A DNA stretch of 64,000 bases from Natronosalvus rutilus (GCF_024204665.1 NZ_CP100355.1:3267451-3331450), one strand, 5' to 3'. Positions 1 through 9,098 are shown, counted from the stretch's first letter. A program made the numbers and translations. The notes: generated by a model not told the origin, from the sequence alone.

Positions 1-564
1 CGATCGGTTCACCGGGTGGGCGACGACACGGCGTCGCTGTTTACGGTCACGAACGCCGACGCCGAAGAACTGGCGACGGCCGCCGACGGTCTCGAGGGAA
101 TCGACCTCGCAGTTCTCGTCGAGCGGGCGGACCGCACGCTGATCGAACTCAACGCCGAGGACGACCTCGTCGAGTGGCTCTCTGAACGCGGCATTCTCGT
201 CCAGTCGATCGAGGCCGAGGACGGTCGCGCCCGCGTGACCCTCGAGATTCCGCACTCGACGAACGTTCGCAGCGTCGTCGAGTCGGTCCAGGCGCGGTAC
301 GACGGAACGGACGTCATTTCCTTCCGCCAGCACGAACGTGGCGGCGAGACCCGCGAGGAGTTTGCCGCCAGACTCGAGGACGAACTGACCGAACGCCAGT
401 TCGCCTCCCTGCAACGGGCGTACCTCGGCGGCTACTTCGAGTGGCCCCGTCCAACCACTGGCGAGGAACTCGCCAGTTCGATGGGCGTCTCGCGACCGAC
501 GTTCCACGAACACCTGCGGAGCGCCGAAGCGAAACTCTGTCAGGCGTTCTTCGAAGGTGAGTGA
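1..564 (+). CDS. Bat-type HTH transcriptional regulator, 3' part
   Basis: The reading frame is open from the first base of the window, so the gene begins upstream and the GTG at 16 is probably an internal valine. The visible part ends in the HTH_10 domain of bacterioopsin-activator (Bat) type regulators: about 60 residues with an LTERQ opening, an alternation of helices and a FHEHLR recognition-like helix, followed by a short tail. The region before it is the compact alpha/beta domain that normally precedes HTH_10 in these proteins. It probably binds DNA in the cytoplasm; upstream PAS or GAF sensor domains are common in the family but cannot be seen here. The target genes are unknown. Confidence 0.85.
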   Translation, partial: RSVHRVGDDTASLFTVTNADAEELATAADGLEGIDLAVLVERADRTLIELNAEDDLVEWLSERGILVQSIEAEDGRARVTLEIPHSTNVRSVVESVQARYDGTDVISFRQHERGGETREEFAARLEDELTERQFASLQRAYLGGYFEWPRPTTGEELASSMGVSRPTFHEHLRSAEAKLCQAFFEGE

Positions 565-673
565 AGTGACGTTCGTCGAAGGCGAGTAAGGCGAAGAAAG
601 ATCACCCTAGACTCGCTTACTGGGCCGTAGTCGCCCCTTAGCGCCGAAAAACCGAGTAGGACGGTCACCCGCG

Positions 674-681
674 TTTATATA
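674..681 (+). promoter_or_regulatory. TATA box of the DUF1328 gene
   Basis: A TTTATATA box is centred about 28 nt before the ATG at 706. That spacing puts transcription start at or next to the start codon, so the mRNA is probably leaderless, as is usual in haloarchaea. Confidence 0.6.
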
Positions 682-705
682 CTCGTCTGTGGTGGCAACG
701 CACAC

Positions 706-888
706 ATGCTCGAGATCCCACTCCAGATCGGTGGCGGCGGCTTCCTGTACTGGGCGATCATCTTCTTCGTCCTGGCGATCATCGCCGCGGCGGTCGGGTC
801 CCGCGGCGTCGCCGGGGTGAGTATGGAGATCGCACGGATCTTCGTGTTGATCTTCATCATCCTCGCGATCGTCGCCCTGTTACTGTAG
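706..888 (+). CDS. DUF1328 (YtjA-like) small membrane protein
   Basis: The product is 60 residues, almost entirely hydrophobic, with two membrane segments (about residues 12-30 and 42-60) joined by a short loop holding GSRGVAGVS. This size and loop match the DUF1328/YtjA family of tiny inner-membrane proteins found in bacteria and haloarchaea. No function is established for the family. The ATG at 706 is supported by a TATA box 28 nt upstream. It is monocistronic: the next gene starts 238 nt downstream, after a low-complexity spacer with two imperfect copies of a GAGGCCG-AAAACAGAGA motif. Confidence 0.8.
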   Translation: MLEIPLQIGGGGFLYWAIIFFVLAIIAAAVGSRGVAGVSMEIARIFVLIFIILAIVALLL

Positions 889-1126
889 CCGCCCTCGAGT
901 GTCGGTACTCGGAGTCCGAGACTCGAGGCCGAAAACCAGAGAGGAGACCGGTAATCAGAGAGAGGGAGCCGGAGATACGAGGCCGGAAAACAGAGAAGCG
1001 ACGCCAGCGTGCGGGCTGGCTACCGGGTCGAGACCGTCGTCTTCTTCGCAATGTAAGTGGATCCGGTTACGTGCCTGTGGGAACGCCTAACAGGCTCCGC
1101 CACGAATATAACGAACAGGGTTTACC

Positions 1127-3046
1127 ATGACTGAACTCGGCGGCTTTCACGACAGGGTTGCTCGCATCGATCTCTCCTCGGAGTCGGTCGATTACGAGTC
1201 GGTCGACGACGACGACGCCCAGAAGTACATCGGGGCTCGCGGACTCGGCGTAAAGTACGTCTTCGAAAACGGACCAGACGTCGATCCCGAGGGGCCAGAG
1301 AACCTGCTCGCGTTCATGAACGGACCGCTGACGGGCACGCAGGTGCCGATGTCCGGGCGAATCGCGGTCTGTACCAAATCGCCACTCACCGGGACCGTCA
1401 CCGACAGCCATCACGGCGGCTGGTCCGGCGCTCGGCTGAAGTGGGCCGGCTTCGACGGCCTGCTGTTCGAAGGCAGGGCCGACGAGCCCGTCTACGCCGT
1501 CGTCGAGGACGGCGAGGTCGAACTCCGGGACGCCTCTCACCTCTGGGGAAGCGGCGTCCACGAGACCCGCGACCGACTCGAGGAGGAAGTAGACGGTGCG
1601 TACGGGAAGAACCTCTCGCTGATGGCGATTGGTCCCGGCGGCGAGAACGGCGTGAAGTACGCCTGCATCATGAATGAAGACGACCGGGCCTCCGGCCGGG
1701 GCGGCACCGGCTGCGTGATGGGGTCGAAGAACCTCAAGGCGGTCGTCGTCAAGTCGACGACGAAGATGCCCAAGCCCGCGGACCAGGAGACGTTCAGGGA
1801 GGGCCACCAGCAGGCGATGAAGGCGATCCAGGAATCGGACGTCACCGCGCCCAACGAGGGTGGCCTCTCGATGTACGGGACGAACGTCCTGATGAACATC
1901 GGCGAGGAGATGGACGGCCTCCCGACGAAGAACGCCCAGTACACCTCGACCGAAAGCATGCGCGAGGCCGAGGGCGTCGACATCGACGCCGAGCGCGTCT
2001 CCGGGGAGAACGTCCGCGAGAACATCCTCGTCGACGAGCCGACCTGTCACTCCTGTCCGGTCGCCTGCAAGAAGGAAGTCGAGGTGCAGACGATGCACAA
2101 GGGCGAAGAGATGAACGTCAGGACGGAGTCCTACGAGTACGAGTCGGCCTACGCGCTCGGCCCGAACTCCGGGCACACCGACCGCGACGCCGTCGCCCTC
2201 ATGATTGAGCGCTGTAACGACGTGGGCGTCGACACCATCGAGACGGGAAACATGATGGCGATGGCCATGGAGATGTCCGAGCAGGGCAAACTCGAGGAGG
2301 GCGACCTCGAGTGGGGCGACTACGAGACGATGATCGACATGATCGACCGGATCGGTCACCGCGAGGACGATCTCGCCGACCTGCTCGCGGAGGGTCCGCG
2401 TCGGGTCGCCGACCGCAAGGACGCCCACGACAACTCGCTCGCGGTCAAGGGCCAGACCATCGCCGCCTACGACCCACGTTGCATGAAGGGAATGGGCATC
2501 GGCTACGCCACCTCGAACCGCGGGGCGTGTCACCTGCGCGGGTACACGCCCGCCGCCGAAATTCTCGGCATTCCCGAGAAGGTCGATCCCTACGAGTGGG
2601 AGGGCAAGGGCGAACTGACCGCCGCCTTCCAGGACCTCCACGCCATCTCCGACAGCTTCGACATCTGCAAGTTCAACGCCTTCGCGGAGGGCATCGAGGA
2701 GTACGTGGACCAGTACAACGGCATGACCGGCCTCGACGTGAGCGAGGACGAACTCATGGAAGCCGGCGAGCGCATCTACAACCTCGAGCGCTACTACAAC
2801 AACCTCGCCGGCTTCGACGGCGCGGACGACTCCCTGCCGGCGCGCTTCCTCGAGGACGGCATCCGCGGCCAGGGCGCCAGCGAGGGCGAGTACTGCGAAC
2901 TCGATGAGATGAAAGAAGAGTACTACGAGCACCGCGGCTGGGTCGACGGCGTCGTCCCCGACGAGAAACTCGACGAACTCGGCATCGACATGGGCCCCGG
3001 TACCGGCGTCTCGGCGGGCGACTCGCCGGCTCCGGCTGACGACTGA
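1127..3046 (+). CDS. aor: Tungsten aldehyde ferredoxin oxidoreductase
   Basis: The product (639 residues) belongs to the AOR family, which oxidises aldehydes to carboxylic acids and passes electrons to ferredoxin through a tungsto-bispterin cofactor and a 4Fe-4S cluster. The cluster ligands are visible: C307, C310 and C314 in the CHSCPVAC motif, and a fourth, C514, in DICKF. The N-terminal beta-rich cofactor domain (about 1-210) is followed by two helical domains. Full family length is present, with a haloarchaeal acidic tail rich in Asp, Ser and Pro. The gene stands alone; a formaldehyde dehydrogenase-like gene follows 250 nt downstream on the same strand behind its own promoter region, so a shared role in aldehyde metabolism is possible. 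The natural substrate cannot be read from the sequence. Confidence 0.93.
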   Translation: MTELGGFHDRVARIDLSSESVDYESVDDDDAQKYIGARGLGVKYVFENGPDVDPEGPENLLAFMNGPLTGTQVPMSGRIAVCTKSPLTGTVTDSHHGGWSGARLKWAGFDGLLFEGRADEPVYAVVEDGEVELRDASHLWGSGVHETRDRLEEEVDGAYGKNLSLMAIGPGGENGVKYACIMNEDDRASGRGGTGCVMGSKNLKAVVVKSTTKMPKPADQETFREGHQQAMKAIQESDVTAPNEGGLSMYGTNVLMNIGEEMDGLPTKNAQYTSTESMREAEGVDIDAERVSGENVRENILVDEPTCHSCPVACKKEVEVQTMHKGEEMNVRTESYEYESAYALGPNSGHTDRDAVALMIERCNDVGVDTIETGNMMAMAMEMSEQGKLEEGDLEWGDYETMIDMIDRIGHREDDLADLLAEGPRRVADRKDAHDNSLAVKGQTIAAYDPRCMKGMGIGYATSNRGACHLRGYTPAAEILGIPEKVDPYEWEGKGELTAAFQDLHAISDSFDICKFNAFAEGIEEYVDQYNGMTGLDVSEDELMEAGERIYNLERYYNNLAGFDGADDSLPARFLEDGIRGQGASEGEYCELDEMKEEYYEHRGWVDGVVPDEKLDELGIDMGPGTGVSAGDSPAPADD

Positions 3047-3088
3047 TTGCGAGGCCGACTCGAAGGTCGCGACTCCGATCACGACGTA

Positions 3089-3094
3089 TTTTTT
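3089..3094 (+). terminator. T-run behind the aor gene
   Basis: A run of six T residues lies 43 nt after the stop codon. Archaeal RNA polymerase terminates at such T-tracts without needing a hairpin, so this is a plausible terminator. Confidence 0.4.
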
Positions 3095-3297
3095 CGAGTC
3101 TCGTGGGTAGCGACGGCCACCCGCGTTGCCGCTCGATCGAATCGGGTACCAACGTTCCAGTCGGTACCAGTCTCACGGCAGCCGATTCGTTCCAGCGTGC
3201 GAACCGACAAGAGCTAAATATTTCGCGCCGGGGCGATTCCGCACACGGGAACCTTTACAACGACGTTAGTGGTCCGTTCCTCGAGGTTTGATACCCA

Positions 3298-4464
3298 ATG
3301 TCAATGAGCGCAGTCGTATACCAGGGACCGCACGGCGTGGCCGTCGAAGAGGTCGACGAGCCACAGATCGAACACGAAAACGACGTCGTCATCGACATCA
3401 CGACGACGTGCATCTGCGGCTCGGACCTCCACATGTACGAGGGCCGGACCGCGGCCGATCCAGGAATCGTCTTCGGGCACGAAAACATGGGCACCGTAAC
3501 TGAGGTCGGCGACGCCGTCACGACGCTCGAGGAGGGCGACCGTATCGTGCTGCCGTTCAACGTGGCCTGCGGATTCTGTCGGAACTGCGAGAACGGCTAC
3601 ACCGGCTTCTGCACCAACGTCAATCCGGGCTTCGCCGGCGGCGCGTACGGCTACGTCGCGATGGGACCGTACAAGGGCGGCCAGGCCGAGAAACTCCGCG
3701 TCCCCTTCGCCGACTTCAACGCGCTGAAACTGCCGGAGGGGAACGAACACGAGGACGCCTTCGCGCTCCTGGCGGACATCTTCCCGACGGGGTGGCACGG
3801 CACCCGCCTCGCGAACCTGCAACCCGGTGAGTCCATCGTGATCTTCGGGGCCGGTCCGGTCGGGCTGATGGCGGCCTACAGCGCCATGATCCAGGGCGCC
3901 TCGGAGATTTACGTCGTCGACCGCGTCGAGAGCCGCCTCGAGATGGCCGAGGACCACTGCGACGCCCATCCGATCAACTTCGAGGAGTCCGACCCGGTCG
4001 AACAGATCGTCGACCAGCACGGGGACGAGGTTGACAAGGGCGTCGACGCCGTCGGCTACCAGGCGATCGACCCCGAGACGGACGTCACCGACGACGCGTA
4101 CGACCCCGCCCGCGAGAACCCCGCGGTCGTACTCAACCAGTTGATCCAGACCGTCAGGCCGACGGGCGAAATCGGCGTACCGGGGCTGTACGTCCCCTCC
4201 GATCCCGGCGCCCCGGACGAGATGGCCGCACAGGGCCGCCTCGGCATCGACTTCGGGAAACTCTTCGAGAAGGGCCTGCGCTTTGGCACCGGCCAGTGTA
4301 ACGTCAAGCAGTACAACCGACAGCTCCGAGACATGATCATCGAGGGCCGCGCAGACCCAAGCTGGGTCGTCTCGCATCGAGTCGGCCTCGAGGAAGCCCC
4401 CGAGATGTACGAGCGCTTCGACGAGCGAGAGGAGGGCGTAATCAAGGTGTTGCTTGAGCCCTGA
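3298..4464 (+). CDS. Zinc-dependent formaldehyde dehydrogenase-like (MDR family)
   Basis: A 388-residue zinc alcohol dehydrogenase of the medium-chain family. Catalytic zinc ligands are C40 (CGSD) and H61 (GHE). The structural-zinc lobe is C91, C94, C97 and C105 in CGFCRNCENGYTGFC, and the Rossmann motif GAGPVGLMAA follows near residue 180. Length and the long insertion after the Rossmann fold resemble the glutathione-independent formaldehyde dehydrogenase group, which keeps NAD tightly bound and can dismutate aldehydes. Two in-frame ATGs (3298 and 3304) are possible starts. A T6 run at 4484 may end the transcript. The true substrate could be another aldehyde or alcohol. Confidence 0.88.
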   Translation: MSMSAVVYQGPHGVAVEEVDEPQIEHENDVVIDITTTCICGSDLHMYEGRTAADPGIVFGHENMGTVTEVGDAVTTLEEGDRIVLPFNVACGFCRNCENGYTGFCTNVNPGFAGGAYGYVAMGPYKGGQAEKLRVPFADFNALKLPEGNEHEDAFALLADIFPTGWHGTRLANLQPGESIVIFGAGPVGLMAAYSAMIQGASEIYVVDRVESRLEMAEDHCDAHPINFEESDPVEQIVDQHGDEVDKGVDAVGYQAIDPETDVTDDAYDPARENPAVVLNQLIQTVRPTGEIGVPGLYVPSDPGAPDEMAAQGRLGIDFGKLFEKGLRFGTGQCNVKQYNRQLRDMIIEGRADPSWVVSHRVGLEEAPEMYERFDEREEGVIKVLLEP

Positions 4465-4483
4465 GGGGTCGCGCGGAATCCGA

Positions 4484-4489
4484 TTTTTT
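4484..4489 (+). terminator. T-run behind the dehydrogenase gene
   Basis: Six T residues begin 20 nt after the stop codon, in a position consistent with an archaeal intrinsic terminator. It also separates this gene from the oppositely oriented zinc-finger gene beyond it. Confidence 0.45.
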
Positions 4490-4536
4490 GCTCGTGACCT
4501 CCGTGACGAGCACCGGCCAGTCGACCGAGGTGAGCC

Positions 4537-4725
4537 TCAGCTGCGAACCCAGGCCATCGGGTGATCATCGCGGAGGTGATCCTGGTACCGTTTGATCAGT
4601 TCCGGGTACGACCCTGCAACCGCGTGCCACCCGCAGTGATCGCATCCCCGTTCGACTGTGTCGTTCGCGCTCTGGACGTATCCGCCCCTTCCGCACATGC
4701 AGAACGCGGTCCACTGTGTCGACAT
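4537..4725 (-). CDS. Small zinc-finger protein
   Basis: The likely product is 62 residues, starting at the ATG complement at 4723-4725; an open extension upstream (to 4857) reads as non-coding. It carries a C-x-C and a C-x2-C pair (FCMC and CDHC) with conserved glycines, then a helical tail with histidines (HLRDDH), so it is probably a single zinc-binding fold. Tiny zinc proteins like this are abundant in haloarchaea and mostly uncharacterised. It is divergent from the small gene at 4786, and the 60-nt space between them would hold both promoters. Confidence 0.7.
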   Translation of the reverse strand: MSTQWTAFCMCGRGGYVQSANDTVERGCDHCGWHAVAGSYPELIKRYQDHLRDDHPMAWVRS

Positions 4726-4785
4726 AGCCTTTGTGTTATTGGCCCTCGCCCGCGCGACAGGTTCACTTCGGTCGGAGAAACTGGT

Positions 4786-4968
4786 ATGGTCGCGAACGGC
4801 GTACCCAGATCCATGTGCCAGTACTGTAGCTACACCCTCCACGACGGGTGGACGCAATTGCTCGAGTACGACGACGTCTACCAGGACGCGTTCTCGGACG
4901 GCGTGGCCGATCAGTCAACGCACGGTTTCCACGAGTCCTGGGAGGAACTCAGCGACCAGCTCGCGTAA
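4786..4968 (+). CDS. Small CxxC hypothetical protein
   Basis: The ORF gives 60 acidic residues with one CxxC pair (MCQYC) near the N-terminus and an aromatic-rich middle. A GGAG sequence lies 8 nt before the ATG at 4786, and an alternative ATG at 4813 would start right at the CQYC motif. Amino-acid composition is typically haloarchaeal, which supports coding, but I do not recognise a family. Its 3' end overlaps the 3' end of the convergent COG0523 GTPase gene by 20 bp. Confidence 0.5.
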   Translation: MVANGVPRSMCQYCSYTLHDGWTQLLEYDDVYQDAFSDGVADQSTHGFHESWEELSDQLA

Positions 4969-6154
4969 CGAGCGCCTCCAGCGGAAACGAATCGGTCGAT
5001 GCGTCCACCGTCTCGCGGTCGTCGTCGACCAGACAGGTTTCTAGTTCCTCGCGAATCTGCGGTTCGTCCATCTCACGACCGATGAACACCAGTTGGGTCG
5101 TCCGGTCGTCGGCCGGTCGCCACGGACCGATGGGACCGGCTTTCACCGACGGACCGGCCTGGCTGACGCCGATCACCTCCTCGCGGTTCGCGACGTGGCA
5201 GACGCCCTTGGCTCGAACGATGGCTCCGTCCCACTCCTCGAGCCAGGTCGCGAGTCGCTCCGGGTGGAACGGGGTCTCGGAGCGAAAGACGAAGGAGGAG
5301 ACGCCGTGTCGTTCGGCGGCGCCGGGTTCAATGTCGTGGTCGGCGTGGTGGTCGTGGCCGGCGTCGTGATCGAGTTTAGCGCCGTTGTCGTGGTCGGCGT
5401 CGTGACCGTGGTCGTGCCCACTTCCCTCCCCACGCAGGTGGCGCTTCCACCCCTGGGAACGGCTCGCCGCCTCGAAATCGAACCGACCGGTATCGAGCAC
5501 GACGTCCGGGTCCACGTCACAGTAGGTCGTTCGGAGCCGCGTCGCTCGCGGTTGGAGCGTCTCGACGACGGCTTCGATTTCCTCGAAGACGTCCTCGGGA
5601 ACCGCGTCGACCTTGTTGAGCAACAGGACGTCGCAAAACTCGATGCCCTCGACGAGCACGTCGCTCAGCGGTCGATCCGCGTCCGGCTCGAGGTCGTCCG
5701 GGAGGCGGGCCCCGGCGTCGAACTCCTTCCAGAAGCCGTACGTGTCGAGGACGGTGACCATTGTGTCCAGCCGAAACAGGTCCGGATCAGCGTCGCTCGC
5801 GTCCGTTCCCTCGAGGAACACCTGAGCGATGGGAATCGGCTCGCTGATTCCCGAGGCTTCGACCAGCAGGGCGTCGAACTCGCGGCGTCTCGTCAGTCGC
5901 GTCGCTTCCTCGAGCAGGTCTCCCCGCAACCGACAGCAGATACAGCCGTTCGAGAGGTCCACGATGCCGTCGTCCTCGTCGTCACTGGACCGCGCGATGA
6001 GATCGGCGTCGACGTTCACCTCCCCCATGTCGTTGACGATCACCGCCACTCGGCGTCCGCCGGGGTTCGACAGCACGCGGTTGATCAGCGTCGTCTTTCC
6101 CGCGCCGAGGTAGCCGCTGACGACGGTGACGGGAACTGGCCCTTTGCTCGTCAT
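4949..6154 (-). CDS. CobW/COG0523 family metal-chaperone GTPase
   Basis: A 401-residue G3E GTPase. Visible motifs are the Walker A GYLGAGKT (residues 14-21), the metal-binding CICC (71-74), and NKVD for guanine recognition near 180, followed by a C-terminal CobW_C domain. Between the two domains, at roughly residues 247-280, is an unusually His/Asp-rich stretch with more than ten histidines, typical of members that bind zinc or other divalent metals. COG0523 proteins deliver metals to client enzymes or help under metal shortage. The client is unknown; the neighbouring zinc-finger genes are suggestive at most. Confidence 0.9.
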   Translation of the reverse strand: MTSKGPVPVTVVSGYLGAGKTTLINRVLSNPGGRRVAVIVNDMGEVNVDADLIARSSDDEDDGIVDLSNGCICCRLRGDLLEEATRLTRRREFDALLVEASGISEPIPIAQVFLEGTDASDADPDLFRLDTMVTVLDTYGFWKEFDAGARLPDDLEPDADRPLSDVLVEGIEFCDVLLLNKVDAVPEDVFEEIEAVVETLQPRATRLRTTYCDVDPDVVLDTGRFDFEAASRSQGWKRHLRGEGSGHDHGHDADHDNGAKLDHDAGHDHHADHDIEPGAAERHGVSSFVFRSETPFHPERLATWLEEWDGAIVRAKGVCHVANREEVIGVSQAGPSVKAGPIGPWRPADDRTTQLVFIGREMDEPQIREELETCLVDDDRETVDASTDSFPLEALVTRAGR

Positions 6155-6388
6155 ATGGTATCGAGGACCACGACGAGCGTACTAAACGACCGGGTGGCTC
6201 TCGTTGAGAGTCTCGAACGCTGATGCTCCCTCCTTCGAATCGTCGGGGCTGACTCGAGCGGGCGTCGCTCGACGCCGAAGTGCGGACTGAACGAGGATCC
6301 GAAGCGAAGACCGACCGAAACACCGAAAGCCGCCGAACAGCTCACTCCAAATCGCTCCTGTGCGCTGCCTCGCCCCGCTCAGTCGTCG

Positions 6389-6868
6389 TCAGCATATCGG
6401 CTCGCTCGTGCCGTAGGCGGCGACGACCACTGCGGCCTGGTACGCCCCAGATTCCTCCTCCGTCGTTTCGACCTGGACAGACGGCTCGTCGAACGCCCAG
6501 TTTCGGAGGGCCTGGCCGGCCTCGAGACCGTCGAGGGCGCGCTCGCGAACCGAATCGGGGTCAGTCCCGGTCGTCTCGTAGAACAGGCCCGGACCCTCGC
6601 CGCCGTCGGATTCGGCCCACGCGAGGGCGGCGCTCGCCGGTTCGTTATCGGCGGCCGTCGCGTGTCCCTGGACGACGGTCAGCCGATTTCCGACCGGGCC
6701 GAGGTCGGGGGCGGTTCCGACCGCCTCGACGCGAGCGGTCGCCGGAATCACGGACGAGACGGTCACGAGGTTGTAGTTCTCGATTCCGGCGTCCGCGAGC
6801 GCGCCGTCGTAGGCGGCCATCTTCGTCGGTCCCGCGGCCGATCCCCAGACGACCCGAATAGTGCTCAT
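6389..6868 (-). CDS. pdaD: Pyruvoyl-dependent arginine decarboxylase
   Basis: The 159-residue product matches PvlArgDC, which converts arginine to agmatine, the first step of archaeal polyamine synthesis. The proenzyme cleaves itself at a serine pair to make the pyruvoyl group; here this is S38/S39 in the VSSVIP motif. Downstream, GQALRNWAF and the C-terminal VVVAAYG strand fit the family, and length is normal. The start is the ATG complement at 6866-6868; upstream in-frame sequence is the shadow of the PAN gene. It lies 91 nt downstream of PAN on the same strand, so co-transcription is possible. Confidence 0.88.
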   Translation of the reverse strand: MSTIRVVWGSAAGPTKMAAYDGALADAGIENYNLVTVSSVIPATARVEAVGTAPDLGPVGNRLTVVQGHATAADNEPASAALAWAESDGGEGPGLFYETTGTDPDSVRERALDGLEAGQALRNWAFDEPSVQVETTEEESGAYQAAVVVAAYGTSEPIC

Positions 6869-6959
6869 GAACGGACGTGGGTGGACGACGGCGTAAGGAC
6901 TTGCGATTTCGGGTCGATTCGAAACGCCACGGAACGCGGTAAAAACGGCCTCGAGTTCC

Positions 6960-8186
6960 TCAGTCGAAGAAATAGTTCGCCGACGTGACGACTTCCGCGT
7001 CGCCGGCCTCAATCTTCTCGAGGGCGGCTTCGAAGTCTGACTGCCCGACGGTCGTCCGGTCGTCGCGGATGGCGAACATCCCGGCTTCGGTCGTGACGGA
7101 TTCGATTTCCGCGCCCGTGAAGCCAACCGTCTGTTCGGCGAGGACCTCGAAGTCGACGTCGTCGTCGACGTTCATGGTTCGCGTGTGAATCTCGAAGATC
7201 TGCTGTCGTCCCTCGCCGTCGGGTTCTGGAACCTCGATGAGGCGATCGAACCGACCTGGACGGAGGATCGCGTCGTCGAGCATGTCGAACCGGTTCGTAG
7301 CGGCGATGATGCGAATGTCACCGCGCTCGTCGAACCCGTCCATCTCGCTCAGGAGCTGCATCATCGTTCGCTGGACCTCGGCGTCGCCGGAGGTCTTCGA
7401 CTCGGTACGCGTAGCGGCGATGGCGTCGATCTCGTCGATGAAGATGACGGCGGGTTCGCGCTCGCGAGCCATCTCGAAGAGGTCCCGAACCAGTCGGGAG
7501 CCTTCACCGATGAACTTGCGGACGAGCTCGGAGCCGGCCATCTTGATGAAGGTGGCGTCGGTCTGGGTGGCGACGGCTTTGGCGAGCATCGTCTTCCCCG
7601 TGCCCGGCGGCCCGTAGAGCAGGACGCCGGCCGGTGGTTCGATCCCCACGTTCTCGAAGAGTTCGGGCTGGGCGAGCGGTTGCTCGACGGCTTCCCTGAC
7701 CTCTCGAACCTGGTCGTCGATCCCCCCGATGTCATCGTAGTTGACGTCGGGTTTTTCCGTAATCTCCATCGTCTGTGCGCGGGCGTCCGTCTCCGCCGAG
7801 AGGATCCGCTGGATACCGAAGGAATCGTTGACGGCGACGCGGTCTCCGTACTCGAGTTCCTCGGCGAAGTCGGGGCCGATTTCGGTGAGCACCTCCTGGT
7901 TGTTCCCGTGTTGCTTGACGATAACCTCGTCGCCCAGGTGGTCTTCGACGGTCGCGAGGTACAGCGACGAACTCTTGAGGACCTCGTTTTCGCGTTTGGT
8001 ACGGTCGACCTGTTCTTTGAGGCGCGTTCGCCGGTCGCGGGCGGCGTCGAGTTGCTCTGACAGCTGCTCGCTGGCCGCTGTCAGTTGCAGAAAGTGGTCG
8101 TGGAGCGCTTCGAGTCGTTCTTCGTCCGGGAGATCGGGGTCGATCTCCCGGCTCGGTGTGTCGGGGAGCGAGGGACTTCGAGACAT
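6960..8186 (-). CDS. pan: Proteasome-activating nucleotidase (PAN)
   Basis: A 408-residue AAA ATPase that unfolds proteins and feeds them to the 20S proteasome. It has an N-terminal coiled coil (about 22-75), an OB domain (80-130), Walker A GPPGTGKT (192-199), Walker B FIDEID (249-254), a second region of homology with arginine fingers, and a C-terminal helical domain. The ATG complement at 8184-8186 gives the normal PAN N-terminus; a longer open frame to 8366 would overlap the promoter of the divergent gene. The C-terminus ends YFFD rather than the usual hydrophobic-Tyr-X signal that docks PAN on the proteasome. Confidence 0.93.
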   Translation of the reverse strand: MSRSPSLPDTPSREIDPDLPDEERLEALHDHFLQLTAASEQLSEQLDAARDRRTRLKEQVDRTKRENEVLKSSSLYLATVEDHLGDEVIVKQHGNNQEVLTEIGPDFAEELEYGDRVAVNDSFGIQRILSAETDARAQTMEITEKPDVNYDDIGGIDDQVREVREAVEQPLAQPELFENVGIEPPAGVLLYGPPGTGKTMLAKAVATQTDATFIKMAGSELVRKFIGEGSRLVRDLFEMAREREPAVIFIDEIDAIAATRTESKTSGDAEVQRTMMQLLSEMDGFDERGDIRIIAATNRFDMLDDAILRPGRFDRLIEVPEPDGEGRQQIFEIHTRTMNVDDDVDFEVLAEQTVGFTGAEIESVTTEAGMFAIRDDRTTVGQSDFEAALEKIEAGDAEVVTSANYFFD

Positions 8187-8346
8187 CCTGACGACCGAGC
8201 ATAGCTGCCGACGGTACATCTGCCTTTGGGTCGCGGAGAGGACATCGACGCGATTCCGATTCGCCGGCGAAAGCTCACGGCCCGGGCCTGGCATCCGTCG
8301 ACCGCCGCCCGCGCCATTTAAGCGGCCGGGGTTCCCACCCCTCGAT

Positions 8347-8736
8347 ATGGCCACGGGTCTGCTCACAGACGAAACGGCCGATCAGATCGTCACCACCTGT
8401 CGAACCGCCGTCGGCGACAGCCTCCGGTCGGTGACATACTTCACTCGGGACGACTTCGAACAGCTGTACCTCCGCGACGACCTCGAGCGCGACGCCGACC
8501 TCACGAGCTTCATCGGTCACGAATGGCGCGGCTTCAAGACCGCTCAGACCGCCTACGAGGGCTCAGAGCTGGGCGACTACGAGTACACCATCCGCGTGTT
8601 CGAAAACGGCTTTCTCATCCGCGTGACGACCGATCGGGAGGGCGTCTTCGCGACGACCGACGGGCTGACGGTCAAGGACTTCGAAGAAGTCGCGATCGGT
8701 CTCGAGTCGTTCCTGGGTGAGCGCAACCGCGAGTAA
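8347..8736 (+). CDS. Haloarchaeal DUF7522-like hypothetical protein
   Basis: A 129-residue soluble, acidic protein without cysteines beyond one near the N-terminus and without membrane segments. It reads as an alpha/beta protein and resembles the haloarchaeal DUF7522 group, which has no known function. The start at 8347 is chosen because an ATTTAAG box is centred about 28 nt upstream, implying a leaderless transcript; the long upstream open frame is the antisense of PAN. It is divergent from PAN with about 160 nt between the starts. Confidence 0.7.
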   Translation: MATGLLTDETADQIVTTCRTAVGDSLRSVTYFTRDDFEQLYLRDDLERDADLTSFIGHEWRGFKTAQTAYEGSELGDYEYTIRVFENGFLIRVTTDREGVFATTDGLTVKDFEEVAIGLESFLGERNRE

Positions 8737-8742
8737 GCGTCG

Positions 8743-8889
8743 TCAACACGCTTCCGTCCGCTCGTCGTCGTCGCTGGACTCGCCCGGTCCGTCGGGGGAG
8801 CCGATCGGTAATCCCGAGCCGAGTTCCCCGTCGGTACCGAGCAGTCGAGCGAACCGTCGTTTCTCCGCAGCGTACTTATCGAGTGCCAT
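8743..8889 (-). CDS. Small acidic hypothetical protein (48 aa)
   Basis: This short frame begins MALDKYAAEKRRF and ends in a Ser/Asp-rich tail (GESSDDDERTEAC). The basic helix followed by an acidic tail and the GC-rich third codon positions look like a real haloarchaeal microprotein, but no family is recognised. It converges with the gene ending at 8736, with only 6 nt between the stops. Confidence 0.45.
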   Translation of the reverse strand: MALDKYAAEKRRFARLLGTDGELGSGLPIGSPDGPGESSDDDERTEAC

Positions 8890-9098
8890 GCTTCCGACGA
8901 ACGGTCGACCCACGTGTAGTTATGCACGACATTAACGCTGTTTCCCACCGTTGTTCACGGCGAAACGGACGGAAACCGATCGAACGCCAGTGAAATGGTA
9001 ACCGAAGTGACGGGACAGTTCCACTCGGCCCTGACATTGCAGGCTCGCATCCCGCTACTGGCGTAACACCCATTTCCGTACCAACCCTTCGCCCACGT

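Noticed and set aside
925-1005. Two imperfect copies of GAGGCCG-AAAACAGAGA, 54 nt apart, before the aor gene
   Set aside because: Only two loose copies in a low-complexity spacer with no TATA box nearby; not enough for an operator claim.
1067-3082. 671-codon open frame on the minus strand opposite the aor gene
   Set aside because: It is the antisense shadow of a gene with clear Fe-S and cofactor motifs. High-GC haloarchaeal genes often leave long antisense frames; its protein has no recognisable features. The same reasoning removes many long frames, for example those at 5093-6223, 12803-13774, 17558-18814, 20616-21851 and 58681-59961.
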